Origin: Deroplatys truncata
Taxonomy: Eukaryota > Arthropoda > Insecta > Mantodea > Mantidae
Assembly (NCBI GenBank): GCA_030765065.1
Contig: CM060990.1
Location: 676,357,618 to 676,421,617, forward strand
DNA: 64,000 nt
Reading direction: 5' to 3'
The number at the start of each line of letters is the position of its first letter. Position 1 is the first letter of the stretch. This document shows, piece by piece, positions 27,740 to 39,392 of this stretch. A model generated the notes under the pieces. The model was not told where the DNA came from and ran no database searches. It saw only the letters and a program-made list of their open reading frames with translations. Made by a program: the position numbers and the translations under genes.

Positions 27740-29430
27740 GAACTGCTTAAGAATTATAAAGCAGATTTAACACACTCAATTGGAATAAATTTTTGCCACT
27801 TATCTGACAATACTATTTGTCAGTTGAATGTAACCACTATAGACATCCAATTGTAGATGACAGGATGCAGTTTCATAATACAGAGCTTGTCATGTAGTTT
27901 TGGTTGCTGCGTACAGGGACATAATTTGATCAAGTCCAAGATATGTTTGGCATAAATTATTTTCAGAACTGCCTGCTTTCCTGTAGATGCTCCGAGTAGT
28001 ATTTGTTCATCAATGCTAAAGACTTTTCAGATAAGTGTGTTATTAGTACCACACAAAAAAATTCTTATGATCTTTGGTCATCTCTCTCACATTTGCATCT
28101 GAAAAATATTTAATGGGCTCCTTATTTCCACTTCACTTGCAATACAAGGACCAAATTTTTCAGTTGGTTCTTTGAAGTATATAAAATTTATCTGCTAAAC
28201 ATTTCTGAGTTTATGAATTCTCACCCCCAAACTGTAGCAAGCTTTTAAAATTATTTTTGCAATTGGCGTGGATATGGATTGAAATTCCTTGTATTCGTCT
28301 AAATACTGTTGCTGTCATCCATTGTCATTGTAAAGAAGCCATGAACTTAGATCTTTATTCTGTGGCAGTTGAGTTTATAAGCAAGAATGAACCTTTTCTT
28401 TAATTATGTATAATGTCCGTTCTTAAGCATATAGTGCTATAGGCAGTGGATGTTGATGATATATGAAATTAAATGATCTGGGAAAGGAAATTTGGTAGGG
28501 AAATGTTCCAGGCCTTACTTTAGGGTACCTCCCAGGCATTAGCCAGTTATGATTGAGGAAACCATGAAGACAAAAAGACATCAGGGAAGATACTGCAGAC
28601 CTCCCTTTCACGAGTGCCATGTCTTAACAAGCTCAGACACCTATGTCAGTAGGAATGAACTGAAATGCAATACTTTTGCCAGAAAACAGTAAGATAAAAC
28701 TCAATAGACCTAGCATTATTTTTCTTCAAACTTTAAACTCTACATCAAGACTTTGTGCATTTTGCCTGCATTTCGTAATTTTCTACTGTGGCATCAATTG
28801 GTGTGGGAGAGTGAAGGTTATAGATTATAAGACTTTCGGGTACAGGCCAAAGTTTCGAGGGCTGAATGGCAGAAAATTAAAAGTAAAAGCTGATATAGAG
28901 ACAAAAAATGAAAAATAAATATCATGAAAAGCAAACATTTCTTCAGGTGAAAGGTTAGTTCTGTGAACTGTGCTGCTGCAATACATAAGTATAGAAATAT
29001 GACTGTCTTTACTACTGACACATAAATGCAGTGTTTCTCTATTATGAAATAAAATAACTCATCAAAAGTCAGGTTAAGAAACACACTATGTATTTCTCAT
29101 ACAAGCATACACTCCTAGGACATTACTTTTACACTCAGTATATCTTTGAAAGTTACTCTTATTTCTCAGTTGAATGGTGAAATTTCTGATTCGAATATTA
29201 TGTAAAATGTGAATAGTATAAAAACCTTTATATATTCAACTTGAATTCAAGAAAATGACTAAATAAAAATGCCAATGGCAAAAAAAATAACAAGGGCATA
29301 TAAAATGGCATAAAATTACCCAAAAAACTAACACACATGCATTTTCATAAAATGGGATCCATGATAAGGATTTATTTGCAGGTTAGCAATGCCTATGATG
29401 CGACTATCATTAAATGACATGTCATTGGAA
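27740..29430. other. Unassigned intergenic DNA
   Basis: Several 60-90 codon frames occur on both strands (for example around 28423-28620 and 28676-28918) but none shows a recognisable motif or a consistent start context. I read them as chance frames. Confidence 0.55.
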
Positions 29431-29597
29431 TTCGGGTCCTGGTAATAAGCATCACTATTCACAGAAAAGTGTAAAACTCTTGAGCTATTGAATAGGTAAG
29501 ACTACTTTAGTCTTGTTTCATACAAAATGTAATAAGCATTGGTAGCACAATAATTTTTATGTTCATTCTGTTTTGTTTAATGTAATGTTAAATTAAA

Positions 29598-29850
29598 TTG
29601 AGTTTTACTTATGAACACTCTTTAACTACTATGGTTCTTAACATACCATTCTATATTGGGTGTGAAAGACTGGACAGTTTGCTCAGAGGCTTGAGATTCT
29701 TTTAAGTGCTTACGACATGAGACCACTGGCTTTAGTTCTGTTCTGAAGGAAGCCATGCTAAGGATTTTTACACCTGAAAAAATTCATTGCTGTCTACTGG
29801 TTTAAACCTGTGAGCTTGGGAACTAGAGGCTAGCATGGTACCTATAGACT
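29598..29850 (-). mobile_element. Diverged minus-strand copy of the main SINE
   Basis: The reverse complement matches the array SINE throughout: head TACCATGCTAGCCTCTAG, degraded B box GGTTTAAACC, then GGCTTCCTTC, CCAGTGGTCTCATG and CCAGTCTTTCACACCC, ending AATAAAACTCAATTTAA-like. It is clearly older than the array copies. It interrupts a ~100-bp repeat also seen on both sides (29440-29560 and 29860-29930). Confidence 0.75.
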
Positions 29851-29934
29851 ACGTAAACGACATGTAGTGTGCATCACTAACACAGCATCATAGGAAAATG
29901 TAGAATTTTTTAGCTTCGCTGTAGGTCAACCAAT

Positions 29935-30600
29935 CAATCCATCAATCGATCTTGATGAGTTGACACCTTGAGTGAGAGGTTATAAACATTGTCAACATAC
30001 GAAGTTTGATACATAAGAATTAAAAATGTACAGTAATATTTGAATCAAAATATTTGTCAATGGAATAAAAGGGATTTGAAATTAGCCAGTTATGAATAAC
30101 AGTTTTGAATCTGGATAAACCTACATTCGTGGCTGCATGGGGTAGTTTATTAAATAATGCTATACCTTGTGAATGGAACCAATGTTCTGTTTTAGGCAGT
30201 CTTACCCTCTGTGGTGGAAATAAGTAGATATTCCTAGTCAGATAACTATGTAACTTTGAAGTGGAGGGATTAACTTTAGTTTTAATTTTAATTAGACAAT
30301 GATATATATATACACACACACATTAATTATTGTTAATATACTTTTGCTGATAAACAAGGGTTTACAGCGAGAGTTATACTGAAACCCAGTAATGATTTTA
30401 AGTGCTTTCTTCTGTAGTTTTAAGATACCAATTACTTTACTAGAATTTTCCCAAATAATGACACCAAAGATATGCTATTAAATGATGCCAAATAAGCTGC
30501 CTTTAAATAGCCTTTAGGAACTTGTTGCTTTAAATTTCTCAAAAAGTAAATTACTCTAGATAGACTGCTACTAATATAATCAATATAGATTAGTTCCATT
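29935..30600 (-). pseudogene. 3' end of a non-LTR retrotransposon ORF2 (LINE), broken
   Basis: Read on the minus strand, the frame gives LSRVIYFLRNLKQQVPKGYL, stops after LFGKILVK, and resumes to a C-terminus containing HSYLTRN, FHSQGIALFNKLP and NPFYSIDKYF (open frame 30020-30319). These are the typical post-reverse-transcriptase C-terminal phrases of insect LINEs (Jockey/CR1-like), where a short H-x-x-x-TR motif precedes a KLP...FK...L block. The 3' UTR ends with ATTGATGGATTGATTGG, a simple-repeat tail. It is 5'-truncated and carries stops, so it is dead. It is the same general class as the plus-strand LINE at 39536-42345. Confidence 0.75.
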
Positions 30601-30759
30601 TTGTTTAAAATGTAATGCGCATTACTAACATATCATGACAGGAATGTGTAGAAATCTTGAGCTATGCTACAGGTAAACCTAGTTAAATTCCATTGCATAA
30701 AATTTAATATGCATTGCTAACACCGTAAAACAGGAAGCTGTAGAACTGTTGTTTAGTAT

Positions 30760-31080
30760 TAAATCCTAACACATCCACTTTCACATATTTTAGGAAAAAT
30801 GAGAAAAATATGTATCTTTTTTGACAACATGATAATGCATTTCAGAAAATCTAGCATTTTACATTTTTTGGATGTTTATAATAGATATGGCAGATTCTGA
30901 TATACATATCACTCATAAGAACACATGCTTAGTGACTCATCACACTTTCTGTTTACAAAAACAAGGTTTAATTTGGCAACAATTACACAGATATTACACA
31001 ATGTTGAGGCAATATTTTATATCATAATATGCTGTGAATACCAGAGTGATTGTAGTGTAAATTAATATTATTGTATGTAC
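30760..31080. other. Unassigned spacer
   Basis: AT-rich with no recognisable feature between the LINE-flanking repeat and the presumed LTR start. Confidence 0.5.
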
Positions 31081-31084
31081 ATGA

Positions 31085-32155
31085 TTTTAGATGTTTGTTA
31101 GCCATAAGTATTGTTAGGAAATAAGTTTACACGGCCTAACTGAAACTGACAATAGAAGTGAGTAACAATAAACTGAGGGGGTGAGTTGTGTATCACTAGG
31201 AAGAGATAAACAAATGTCAGGGTAGCATGCCTTTTTTAGAAATGGAGGGAACATTTTCCCTAGAGCATATATGTTAGTAGTAGTGATTGGCTGACCAAAA
31301 CAAAGGCTAAAGTGGGTGCAATTTGTAACCAATAGCAGCTCTATTATAATGTTTAGGCAATTCGAGGTGAAGGAGTATATATTCTCGAGCCATAAGCAAG
31401 TGTCGTGCAGCCTTGAAGAGTCTTTCATGAGGTACACGTTGTGCAGTCCTGAAGAATCTCTCATGAGGTACACATCGCAGAGTTAGTTACAAAAATGTAA
31501 AGTGCGCAAAGTAATTGATGCGCGGCAACTAAAACGACTGTAGTTACATTCGGAAATATAACTGTTTTGAAAAATCTCTCCTGAAGTGCACATTGCACAG
31601 TCCTGAGGAATCTCTCGCAAGGTACACGTTGCATGGTTACAAAAATGTAAAGTATGCGAAGTAATTGGTGTGCGGCAACTAAAATGACAGTAGTTACATT
31701 CGGAAATATCTCAGTTTTGAAGAATCATTCACGAGGTTCATGTCACGCAGTCTTGAAGAATCTTTCATGAGGTGCACGTCACACAGTCCTGAAGAATCTC
31801 TCGCGAGGTACACGTTACAAAGTTAGTTACAAAAATGTAAAGTACGGAAGTAATTGGTGTGCGGCAACTAAAATGACTGTAGTTACATTCATAAATATCA
31901 CAGTTTCAGTCAGGCGTGTATAAAGATTATACATGTCAATTATAAATTAAGTGTGACGGCAATAAAAGTGTAGAGACAAATTTTTTTATCAGTATTTATC
32001 TTTTAACAACTCCTTTCCGTTTACACGCCCTGCTTAGAGATACTTGCTTGACTGAGTTATAATAGCTAGCCGAAGGACAAAGAACCCAAATTTAAAAATA
32101 ATTCAACAATAACAGGCGCCCAGCAAATAAGATAATACTAGCCATGAGAACTGCG
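31085..32155 (+). mobile_element. Probable 5' LTR of a Gypsy-like retrotransposon
   Basis: The region ends just upstream of a primer-binding site and gag-like frames. Promoter-like signals lie in order: CCAATAG near 31329, a TATATAT box at 31376-31382, and AATAAA near 31961. Between TATA and the poly(A) signal is an array of short repeats. The start (near a TGTTTGTTAG at about 31092) and end are inferred; no 3' LTR is present in the window, so the ends cannot be confirmed by comparison. A 119-codon minus-strand frame here is read as chance. Confidence 0.5.
31405..31910 (+). repeat. Compound tandem repeat within the LTR
   Basis: Two modules alternate. A ~35-bp module of the form CCTGAAGAATCTCTCGCGAG followed by GTACACGTT occurs about seven times (near 31409, 31446, 31568, 31602, 31717, 31751, 31789). 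An ~85-bp module containing GTAATTGGTGTGCGGCAACT and GTAGTTACATTC occurs three times (from 31481, 31637 and 31823). Confidence 0.85.
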
Positions 32156-32160
32156 ACAAA

Positions 32161-32180
32161 TGGCTCCCAGAACGTGGGGC
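32161..32180 (+). promoter_or_regulatory. Primer-binding site, tRNA-Lys type
   Basis: TGGCTCCCAGAACGTGGGGC closely resembles the known tRNA-Lys(1,2) primer-binding sequence TGGCGCCCAACGTGGGGC, with one substitution and a two-base insertion. Its place between LTR-like and gag-like sequence fits a reverse-transcription start site. Confidence 0.6.
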
Positions 32181-32679
32181 GAGACAACTAGGAATGGAGC
32201 AGTGCAATTAACTACAAGATGGTGCAGATCCCAGAAACAACCACCAGGACGACCGAAGAGGCAGATGAGAGGACATCAGCGACTACGAGAACAGAAGACA
32301 ACAGGGGAATTCGACTCGAGGATATCAGAACAGCGAGACGACGTAAATCCATGGCACTACAATGCAGAGGTGACATATACATCTAGGAGAGATGGGCAGA
32401 AAGCTGGACATCTACACAAGGTCATCAGATAACATCATAAAAAGTTAGAAAATTGTAAATTTTATGTGAATCCTAAAACAAAACAAAAAAATTGTGAGAA
32501 ATTAAATGTTGTTGAGAAGCGGAAGGATTAAGAAAACAATGTCCACTAATAATACTGAAGAAATAATTATGGAAGGGGATGATGTAACAGTTGGCCATAA
32601 TTCAATGTAGGTCACGGAAAATAGCTCAAACAATGCAGGATTTGAGGGAGGAAATATCAGTGAAGAAAGTCAGAATAGA

Positions 32680-34174
32680 ATGGCAGGTCAGTTAACTCAA
32701 ACATCTGGGATTGTTGTAAACATTTCAGGGCAGGTAGCTGACGACAGAGATAGATATATTAGGCCTGTGGGTCAGAGTATTGTACTAAACAGGGGTGAAG
32801 TAACTGTAACGGTTGGTGGAAATGAAGATTCACAAAGGGATGTAAATGCAGTAGGAAATGTTAATTTTGATGCTGGTATGATGATGGAAATCCTGAGAAA
32901 TTAAATAAGAGTAATAGGGAATTAATGGAAGATATTGGTAAGAGCTTACAACAAAAACTCAAGAGTAATGAGAAATTAGAGCAAAAATTAGATCACAACA
33001 GGGAAGAAATTGAAAAGAAATTTATGGAGCTAGATAGTAGTATGACAAGAATGAGAAATGAAAATCAGGAAATAATAGCAAGTGAGATAGGAAAATTTTC
33101 AAAGAAAATGTCAGACATGAGCAGGGAAATATCTAACCAAAGAAGTGAGGTTAATACTAAAATTGAACATGTTGATGTAAGATGTACAGAGTTAGGAAGC
33201 CGAATGAATAGCATTTCAAGTGAGCTAAGAGAGATGATGGATGCTATGAATGCAGATTTAATTCAGGTGCAAGTCAATTTCAGAGGGGAGATATCTGAAA
33301 TACAGAAGGTGTCGGAAACACAAAGAAATAAGTTGTCCGAAGAGGTCAAAGTTTTGTCTATAAATTTGGATCAAAAACTAACTTCTGAAATTAACAAGCA
33401 CCAAGTTGTTCAAAATGAAAACAGTAGAAAATTGGAACCGACAATAGAAAGTCTGCAAGGTACTGTAAATAGGTTAGAATTGAGTTCAAGGGTCAATATA
33501 TGTGATGTCAATGTATCTGATGCACAGAATAATGATAGAGCTATTTCCTCAGGTATGACTAATAATGAGAGTGACGAGGCGGATTCATCCATAGTCCACG
33601 TCGAAACTCAGAGTGCACAAATAACGGTAGATAATTTAAACATGGGAATAAGGGACATACAAAACTATAATTATATGTTAAGTGATTTACCACTTCCAAA
33701 GTTTGATGAAAACTCCAATCCAGTAGTTTATTGCAGACTTGTCAGAGTACTTTCAAATTAAAAAGATACCGGAAGCATTGAAAATGATAGTTGTTAAAAG
33801 ATGTTTGGACCAGAAGACTTTAGATTGGCTACAAATGGTATCTATCAATGGGCAAAATTTCATATGAATCCTTTAAGAGGTTATTCATGAACAGATTCTG
33901 GAACGTCACGATACAGCACAGAATATGAGCAATGCTTAGCCATGGACAATTTGATCCACGAGAGGGAATATCAATGACCGATTATTTAATAAAACATGCA
34001 AGTCAGGTTAGGAATTTGTCACCTCCGATCAATGAGGAAGATTTTGTGAGTTTGCTCACAAGGCAGGCATTATCCTTTGATACAAAATTATTTATTAATT
34101 GCAAAACCATTAGCATCTTCGAGATGACAGAATTAATATCAGCTTTGGAACAACAGGAAGAAGATATATCTTGA
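32680..34174 (+). pseudogene. gag: Gypsy-like gag, frameshifted
   Basis: Three adjacent frames (32680-32904, 32925-33761, 33932-34174) make up one decayed gag. The second has a long Glu/Lys-rich coiled-coil stretch (about residues 1-180) followed by SDLPLPKFDENSNPVVY, the typical entry to the retrotransposon gag fold. The matrix continues out of frame with EYFQIKKIPEALKMIVVKR, SFKRLFMNRFWN and GQFDPREGISMTDYLIKHA to a helical end with EMTELISALEQQEE. At least three frameshifts/stops lie near 32904, 33740 and 33868. It would have formed the particle shell. No CCHC zinc knuckle is seen downstream; the 34175-34590 stretch is Arg/Gly/Asn-rich instead. Confidence 0.75.
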
Positions 34175-34591
34175 GAGTGGGAGCATAGATTCTTAGACGC
34201 GCGAGATACACGAAATTACCAAGTTAGTCATTATCACCAAAGCACAGGACAAGAAAGACATCATGAGAATAATACCAGGCAACGTTACCAATCATACGTT
34301 CCAAATTTTGAAAGACTGGGGATAGATGGGAGACCAGGTCGGCAGAAACAAATCAATTACGTCAGGACAGAAAGATTGCCGGAGAGAGGGCAAGATCAGG
34401 AAGGCATTATGTTAGGCAAAGGTGAAATTTCACTCATTGGAGGGAAAACAGAAACTGGGAAAGATCCGAGGAACAGAAAGAAAATTACGTGTCAAGAGGA
34501 CATAATTTCAGAAATCAAGGATTTTGGACTCGAGGAAGGGGACCTCAAAACAGTAGGAGCGAAAATGAGATAACTTTAGCACCAGATAGGA

Positions 34592-35320
34592 ATGATAGTC
34601 CCTTATATGAACAGGGAAGCAACCAGGAAAACGTCAATAGACTCCTGTGTAGTAGGTTCTCAGGACGTCTTTAATAATTCAGTATCCATTACCAAAATAA
34701 ACAATATGCCTACACACAAACTCTGTAAGAAGATTACAGCAAAGAAAGAGGAGGAAAATTTCGAGTCAACTCATATTAAGATAGAAATCGCGAAGAAAGA
34801 GATTATTGCGACTATAGATTCCAGTTCATCAGCTTCAAATTGTTCGCAGAAATTTTATATAAATTTGATAAATGAAGGTAACAAAATTATGGCTCTTCCT
34901 ACCAGTAATTTAGTTTGTCGTGTTGCAATCAGAAGAATGACACAGGTCATAAAAACACAAGCTCTACTAAACATACTTATCAGCAGACAAAATTTTGAGG
35001 TTATGTTTCTAATTGTAAACCATTTGATTTGTGACATAATTTTAGGATGTGACTTCCTACATGAATATGAAGCACATATAGATTTTAAATATGAGGAGTT
35101 AAACATGACAAAAGACAATAGAGAAATAAAGGTACCGTTTATAAAAGAGAAACTCTCCGTGATTGAGAGGACAAAGGAAGAGGATCTTTGTGATCAAGAA
35201 TTGATCATCTCATCTTGTTGCCATACGCTTACAAAATGTTTCTCCAACAGGTTAACAACATCTATGATTTCTTCTTGCTTACTTGAACTTCAATATTTAC
35301 CAACACAGGTGAAGTTGTGA
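34592..35320 (+). pseudogene. pro: Gypsy-like retroviral-type aspartic protease remnant
   Basis: The open frame of 242 aa contains ATIDSSSSASNCSQKFY at the position of the active-site ALIDTGSEVSCIS-type motif. The catalytic DTG is DSS here, so the enzyme is probably dead. Downstream ALLNILI and LICDIILGCDFLHEYEAHID match the flap and the conserved (V/I)ILGxDFL block of Ty3/Gypsy proteases. Reverse transcriptase, RNase H and integrase are absent: after about 35320 the sequence is unrelated. The element is 3'-truncated. Confidence 0.75.
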
Positions 35321-35324
35321 AAGG

Positions 35325-35950
35325 TATTTTCTATGATGAACAATGGTTTTAACAATGCCACTGTCAGACATGTATGCCACTTCTCCGCTTACAATACTAT
35401 GGTCTCTATCTTTTGTATTTTAATTCTTTTCACAGTGGATATCTGAAAATGAAGGGCTTGAGAGAATTTTACATTTGCAGCAGCTTCTTTCCAATTGCAA
35501 ACATTCCAATCTCTTCCAAGTTGGCAGATAGTTACCAATAGTTGCTGAATATTGATGCAATCTTTTGTATCCAAAATCTCTTGTTCTTTACATACTTCTG
35601 CTTATACAAAACTAAAGGATATGGTAGGTTTTGAAACTGAAACAATTCACATTTTCCTTGCATGTGGTATATTTTGAAATTAACTGTAATATTTACAATG
35701 AATTTTATATGGGATGTAGTTCAATTTTGAAAATGCAAGCCAGTGCATATGGTAGGTGTTAGAAAATACTCCAAGATACATAAATAAGCTCCATAAAAAT
35801 GGATATGACAGGTTTTGAACTAGATCCCTCTGATTTGAGCTGTTGGGTAGGTAAGATTAATTTACTTCAGATATTCTTTCCTTTACGTCCGGCACGATTA
35901 TTTTCTAGATCCAAAACCAGCTTGGCATGCATGAGCAATTTGTGTTTGAG
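35325..35950. other. Unassigned spacer
   Basis: No recognised feature. Three short related phrases (ATGGTAGGTTTTGAAAC near 35620, ATGGTAGGTGTTAGAAA near 35750, ATGACAGGTTTTGAACT near 35803) suggest an old short repeat. Confidence 0.45.
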
Positions 35951-35956
35951 AGAGCT

Positions 35957-36931
35957 GTTTGGAAATACAAGAAATTCACATACCACCCGTGTGGCTTTAG
36001 AAAATTTGAACGAATTTTCAACAAATTTAACATTAGACTAGCTCCACAGAACAAATTCAGCTTGAAGAACTTACTAAACACACCTCTCAAAAATACCATC
36101 CCAAACACATTAAAATCCGGAATTTACCAGATTAGTTGTTGAGGAATGTGAGAAATACTACATAGGAAAAACTAAAAGAAACTTGGCTTTGTAATTTTAT
36201 TCTGTCTGTTTTAATGGGGACTCTACTCTCCAGTGGACATATGGCACTCATGTCCCTCACATTCTACAGTTCTTGACACGTTTTACTCTTATTGCCTATG
36301 CTTTTAGTGTGTTGGTTTCTTCGTTTTTTTTCGGATTGGTGTATTGATTGCTTTTAGCTTTTTGGACATCGCGGGTTTGTGTTCCGTTTTTTAATTATGC
36401 GGTTTTTTTACCTGTCTTTTATGTTTTTTGACTTTATATTTTATTCATTGTAAGGGAGCTGATGACCTTAGCAGTTTAGCGCCCTTCAACCGCATCTCAT
36501 CATCTAAAAGAAACTTGGAAATCATACTTAAGGAACACCAAAGAAACAAAAAAGTAAAACAAATAGAGAAATCTGCTATATCACACCATTTTTGGACAGA
36601 AAACCACAACATTGGCCAAAGTATAAAGTTGTTAAAACCCCTCACCACACCAATAGAATTGAACATCTGGGAAAAAATACACATCGTCAAAAACAGCAAC
36701 AATGTCACTAATTTTGAAATCCCGCCTATAAGCAATGTGTTAAAACTGTGTGCCCCCAACACCAGGTGGCAACAGGGTCAGAATTTGCAGGATGAGGAGG
36801 AATGCCCTCGAAAACGTTTCCTGTTTTATATAACTTTAATTAGTGAAGGTGAGTGTAAAAAAGTGTGACTCAATCTACATCATGATGAATACTTCACTGT
36901 TAATAACACTTCTTGTTTTTAATCTTTAACG
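35957..36931 (+). pseudogene. Partial Penelope-like element, upstream tandem copy
   Basis: It begins at TTGGAAATACAAGAAATTCAC, homologous to 38848 of the full copy, and runs to the same 3' sequence (TTTTTAATCTTTAA). It encodes only the C-terminal GIY-YIG part: SGIYQISC, then after a one-base shift CEKYYIGKTKRN, then SHHFWTENHNIG. It is interrupted by a 317-bp retroposon at 36187-36503 and has lost about 54 bp near 36790 relative to the other copy. A 5'-truncated copy directly upstream of a longer copy is the pseudo-LTR arrangement known for Penelope-like elements. Confidence 0.8.
36187..36503 (+). mobile_element. 317-bp truncated retroposon with 15-bp target-site duplication
   Basis: The flanks CTAAAAGAAACTTGG at 36172-36186 and 36504-36518 are identical, a target-site duplication. 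The insert ends in AGGGAGCTGATGACCTTAGC, then CAGTTTAGCGCCCTTCAACC and a CATCTCATCAT simple tail, as I recall for 3' ends of some insect LINEs/SINEs. No coding region. It splits the GIY-YIG frame of the host Penelope copy. Confidence 0.85.
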
Positions 36932-36974
36932 TATTTGGTATTACAAACCAAAGAAGCACTGTGGTGACAAACGC

Positions 36975-38029
36975 ATGTGGAGAAGAGGGAAGATTTTTAT
37001 CCTACAAATTTCAACACAGAGCTCTGCTATGCAAAAAAAGGATTTCAAAAAATTTCTGAAATTACATACAAAAAGAAGATATGTGGCAGCAGACATCAAA
37101 TTTTTAAAGCCATACCTAAAACATGATGTTACTCCAACCTTTGTCCGAAAAACGGTAAAACACAACAGCAAACATAGACACCAGATTAAGGTACAAAAGT
37201 ACGTAATAGAGCTGGAAATTTCAAAACATTACAGCATCATAAATAAAATAGATCTGGAATTATACAGTCTACACTTAAAACAAACCAAACAAATGGGTTC
37301 AGGCACGTGGGAAAATTTTGAAACGTGTTTACATGAAAAGTTAAACAAATTCATTACAGTGAAAAATGAGAAGCTAAAAAAGAAATTATATCAATTAAAA
37401 TCCCGTCAATTTGGATATACAAAGCAACAAAAAAATTCGCGCAATAAGGATCCGACCAATATAATTAACTTATCAAAACAGAAATTCTCAACCGAAGAAA
37501 TGAGGCTACTCCAGAAGGATTCAAAACTTGCATTAGTTACTCCCAGAACAAAGATGACTTTATCGCTGACTTAGAAATAGCCACACATAACCTCAAAACG
37601 GAAGACAAAATCAAAGTTAAGAATGAATGCCTAGACATAATAAAACAACTTCGGACAATACAAAACAATAACTAAAATAAAATAATTAGGAGTCTAAACA
37701 AAAAGCCAGTCGTTTACCTGAAAGCAGATAAAGGCAACTCTCTTGTAATCCTGGAACTGGATGACTATAACCATAGAGTAAACCAGATGTTAAATAGCCC
37801 GGACTATAAAGAATTCTCCAAGAATCCTTTAACTAGATGCATGAATGTAGTAAACAAGGCCCTCTTTGTTAACAACACCCTTACAACATCTGAAAAATAC
37901 TTTCTTAAGGCTGCTAACCCCACTTTACCAAGATTATACTGCTTACCAAAAGTACACAAAGATGACAATAGTATGAGACCCATTATCAATGGCATTAACT
38001 CACCTACTTACCACATTGCTAAGTGGTGA
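36975..38029 (+). pseudogene. Penelope-like N-terminal and RT motifs 1-2, broken
   Basis: Frame 36975-37574 (199 aa) has a Lys-rich N-terminus with KFLKPYLKHDVTPTFVRK and IINLSKQKFSTEEMRLLQK, the conserved pre-RT block of Penelope-like proteins. After a frameshift and a stop, KKPVVYLKADKGNSLVILEL gives the DKG-(N/S)-xVI motif, and frame 37787-38029 ends with LPRLYCLPKVHKDDNSMRPI, the RT2 motif, plus NSPTYHIAKW. A stop at about 38028 separates it from the palm domain. Confidence 0.8.
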
Positions 38030-38131
38030 GTAAAACTGAAAACCTACAAAAAGTTTGAAAACCTGGGAATTGAAAATTCCTCAGAATTAATAAACCACTT
38101 GCAGACCTAAAACATCCCAAAAAACCACATA

Positions 38132-39028
38132 ATGATATCGTTTGATGTCAAAGCACTTTTCACTAGTATTCCCATAGAAAAAATCCCTACACTACTCAGA
38201 AAATGGTTAAATCAGACTACAATATACTCCACAGAAATAGATGACATCATTAACCTTACAGAATTATGCACTAGACATAACTTCTTCACATTTAATCATA
38301 AATTCTACAAACAATCAAAAGGACTAGCAATGAGAAACCCACTGTCCCCCATTCTGGCAGAACTATATATGAGCCACCTTGAAGTCCACATAGTGAAAGC
38401 TTTCCCCCACATATATAAATTTTGGCGGAGATATGTTGATATTTTTTCCATCATACCACAGAAACTGTTGAACCTTCAGGACAACAGCATTAAATTCACA
38501 ATCGAAATTGAAGAGAACAACACCTTACCCTTCCTGGATCTTATTATAACCGGAGCTCAAAATAGCTTTAAATTCGGTATACATAGAAAACCCACACATG
38601 TGGACAACTACATAAAGAAAAATGGTTGCAACCCAACTTCGCACCAACTAGCCACCTTTAAAAGTTTAATCCACCGGTTGCATAGCGTCCCCTTGAGCAA
38701 AGAAGAATTTTTAAAAGAACAACAACATATAGAAAAAATAGCATTAACTAATGGATTCAACTCAGATCTCATAAGCAACATGATATACAAGAAAAAACTC
38801 AAGGTAATTTCACATTCCACCACTCTAACGCCTCTATCAAACACAAATTGGAAATACAAGAAATTCACATACCACCCTTGGGCCTTTAGAAAATTTGAAC
38901 GAATCTTCAACAAATTTATAATTAGACTAGCTCCACAGAATAAATTCAGCTTGAAGAACTTACTAAACACACCTCTCAAAAATACCATCCCAAACACATT
39001 AAAATCCGGAATTTACCAGATTAGTTGA
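38132..39028 (+). pseudogene. Penelope-like reverse transcriptase palm and start of GIY-YIG domain
   Basis: The 298-aa frame opens with MISFDVKALFTSIPIEKIP (catalytic Asp in FDV). QSKGLAMRNPLSPILAELYM follows; the usual MGSPLSP is MRNPLSP here. RRYVDIFSII stands where YVDD is expected, so the second catalytic Asp is lost. IEENNTLPFLDLIITG and HRKPTHVDNYI are typical of Penelope RT motifs 6-7. The frame ends in SGIYQIS, the GIY half of the endonuclease, where a small deletion moves the YIG half out of frame. The altered YVDD and frameshift mark it as inactive. Confidence 0.85.
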
Positions 39029-39029
39029 G

Positions 39030-39263
39030 TAATGTGAGAAATACTACATAGGAAAAACTAAAGGAAACATGGAAACAAGACTTAAGGAATACCAAAGAAA
39101 CATAAAACTAAAACAAATAGAGAAATCCGCTGTATCACACCATTTTTGGACAGAAAACCACAACATTGGCCAAAGTATAAAGTTGTTTAAACCCCTCACC
39201 ACACCAATAGAATTGAACATCTGGGAAAAAATACACATTGTCAAAAAACAGCAACGTCATTAA
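39030..39263 (+). pseudogene. GIY-YIG endonuclease, C-terminal part (out of frame)
   Basis: Immediately after the GIY half, the shifted frame gives CEKYYIGKTKGNMETRLKEY (YIG motif plus Arg of the active site) and then VSHHFWTENHNIGQSIKL and IELNIWEKIHIVK. The conserved His and Glu of this nuclease family are visible. In Penelope-like elements this domain nicks target DNA for integration. Confidence 0.8.
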
Positions 39264-39392
39264 TTTTGAAATCCCGCATGTAAGCAATGTGTTAAAACTT
39301 TGTGCCCCCAACACCAGATGGCAACAGGGTCAGAATTCGCAGGATGAGGAAGAAGAGGACACGGGAGAAAGCGACCCTTAGCCACTCAGTCA

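Larger units (their letters stand above)
29430..30755. repeat. Scattered ~100-bp repeat flanking the LINE fragment
   Basis: A phrase of the type AAAATGTAATGCGCATTACTA...GAATGTGTAGAA...CTTGAGCTATGCTACAGGTA occurs at about 29440-29560, 29865-29930, 30600-30690 and 30700-30755. The LINE fragment and the SINE seem to have inserted into this pre-existing tandem repeat. Confidence 0.55.

Noticed and set aside
32160-32432. 90-codon frame starting at the primer-binding site as a gene
   Set aside because: It lies in the untranslated leader of the Gypsy-like element and shows no gag homology; the real gag phrases are downstream.
38608-38997. 129-codon minus-strand frame
   Set aside because: Antisense shadow of the Penelope reverse transcriptase frame.
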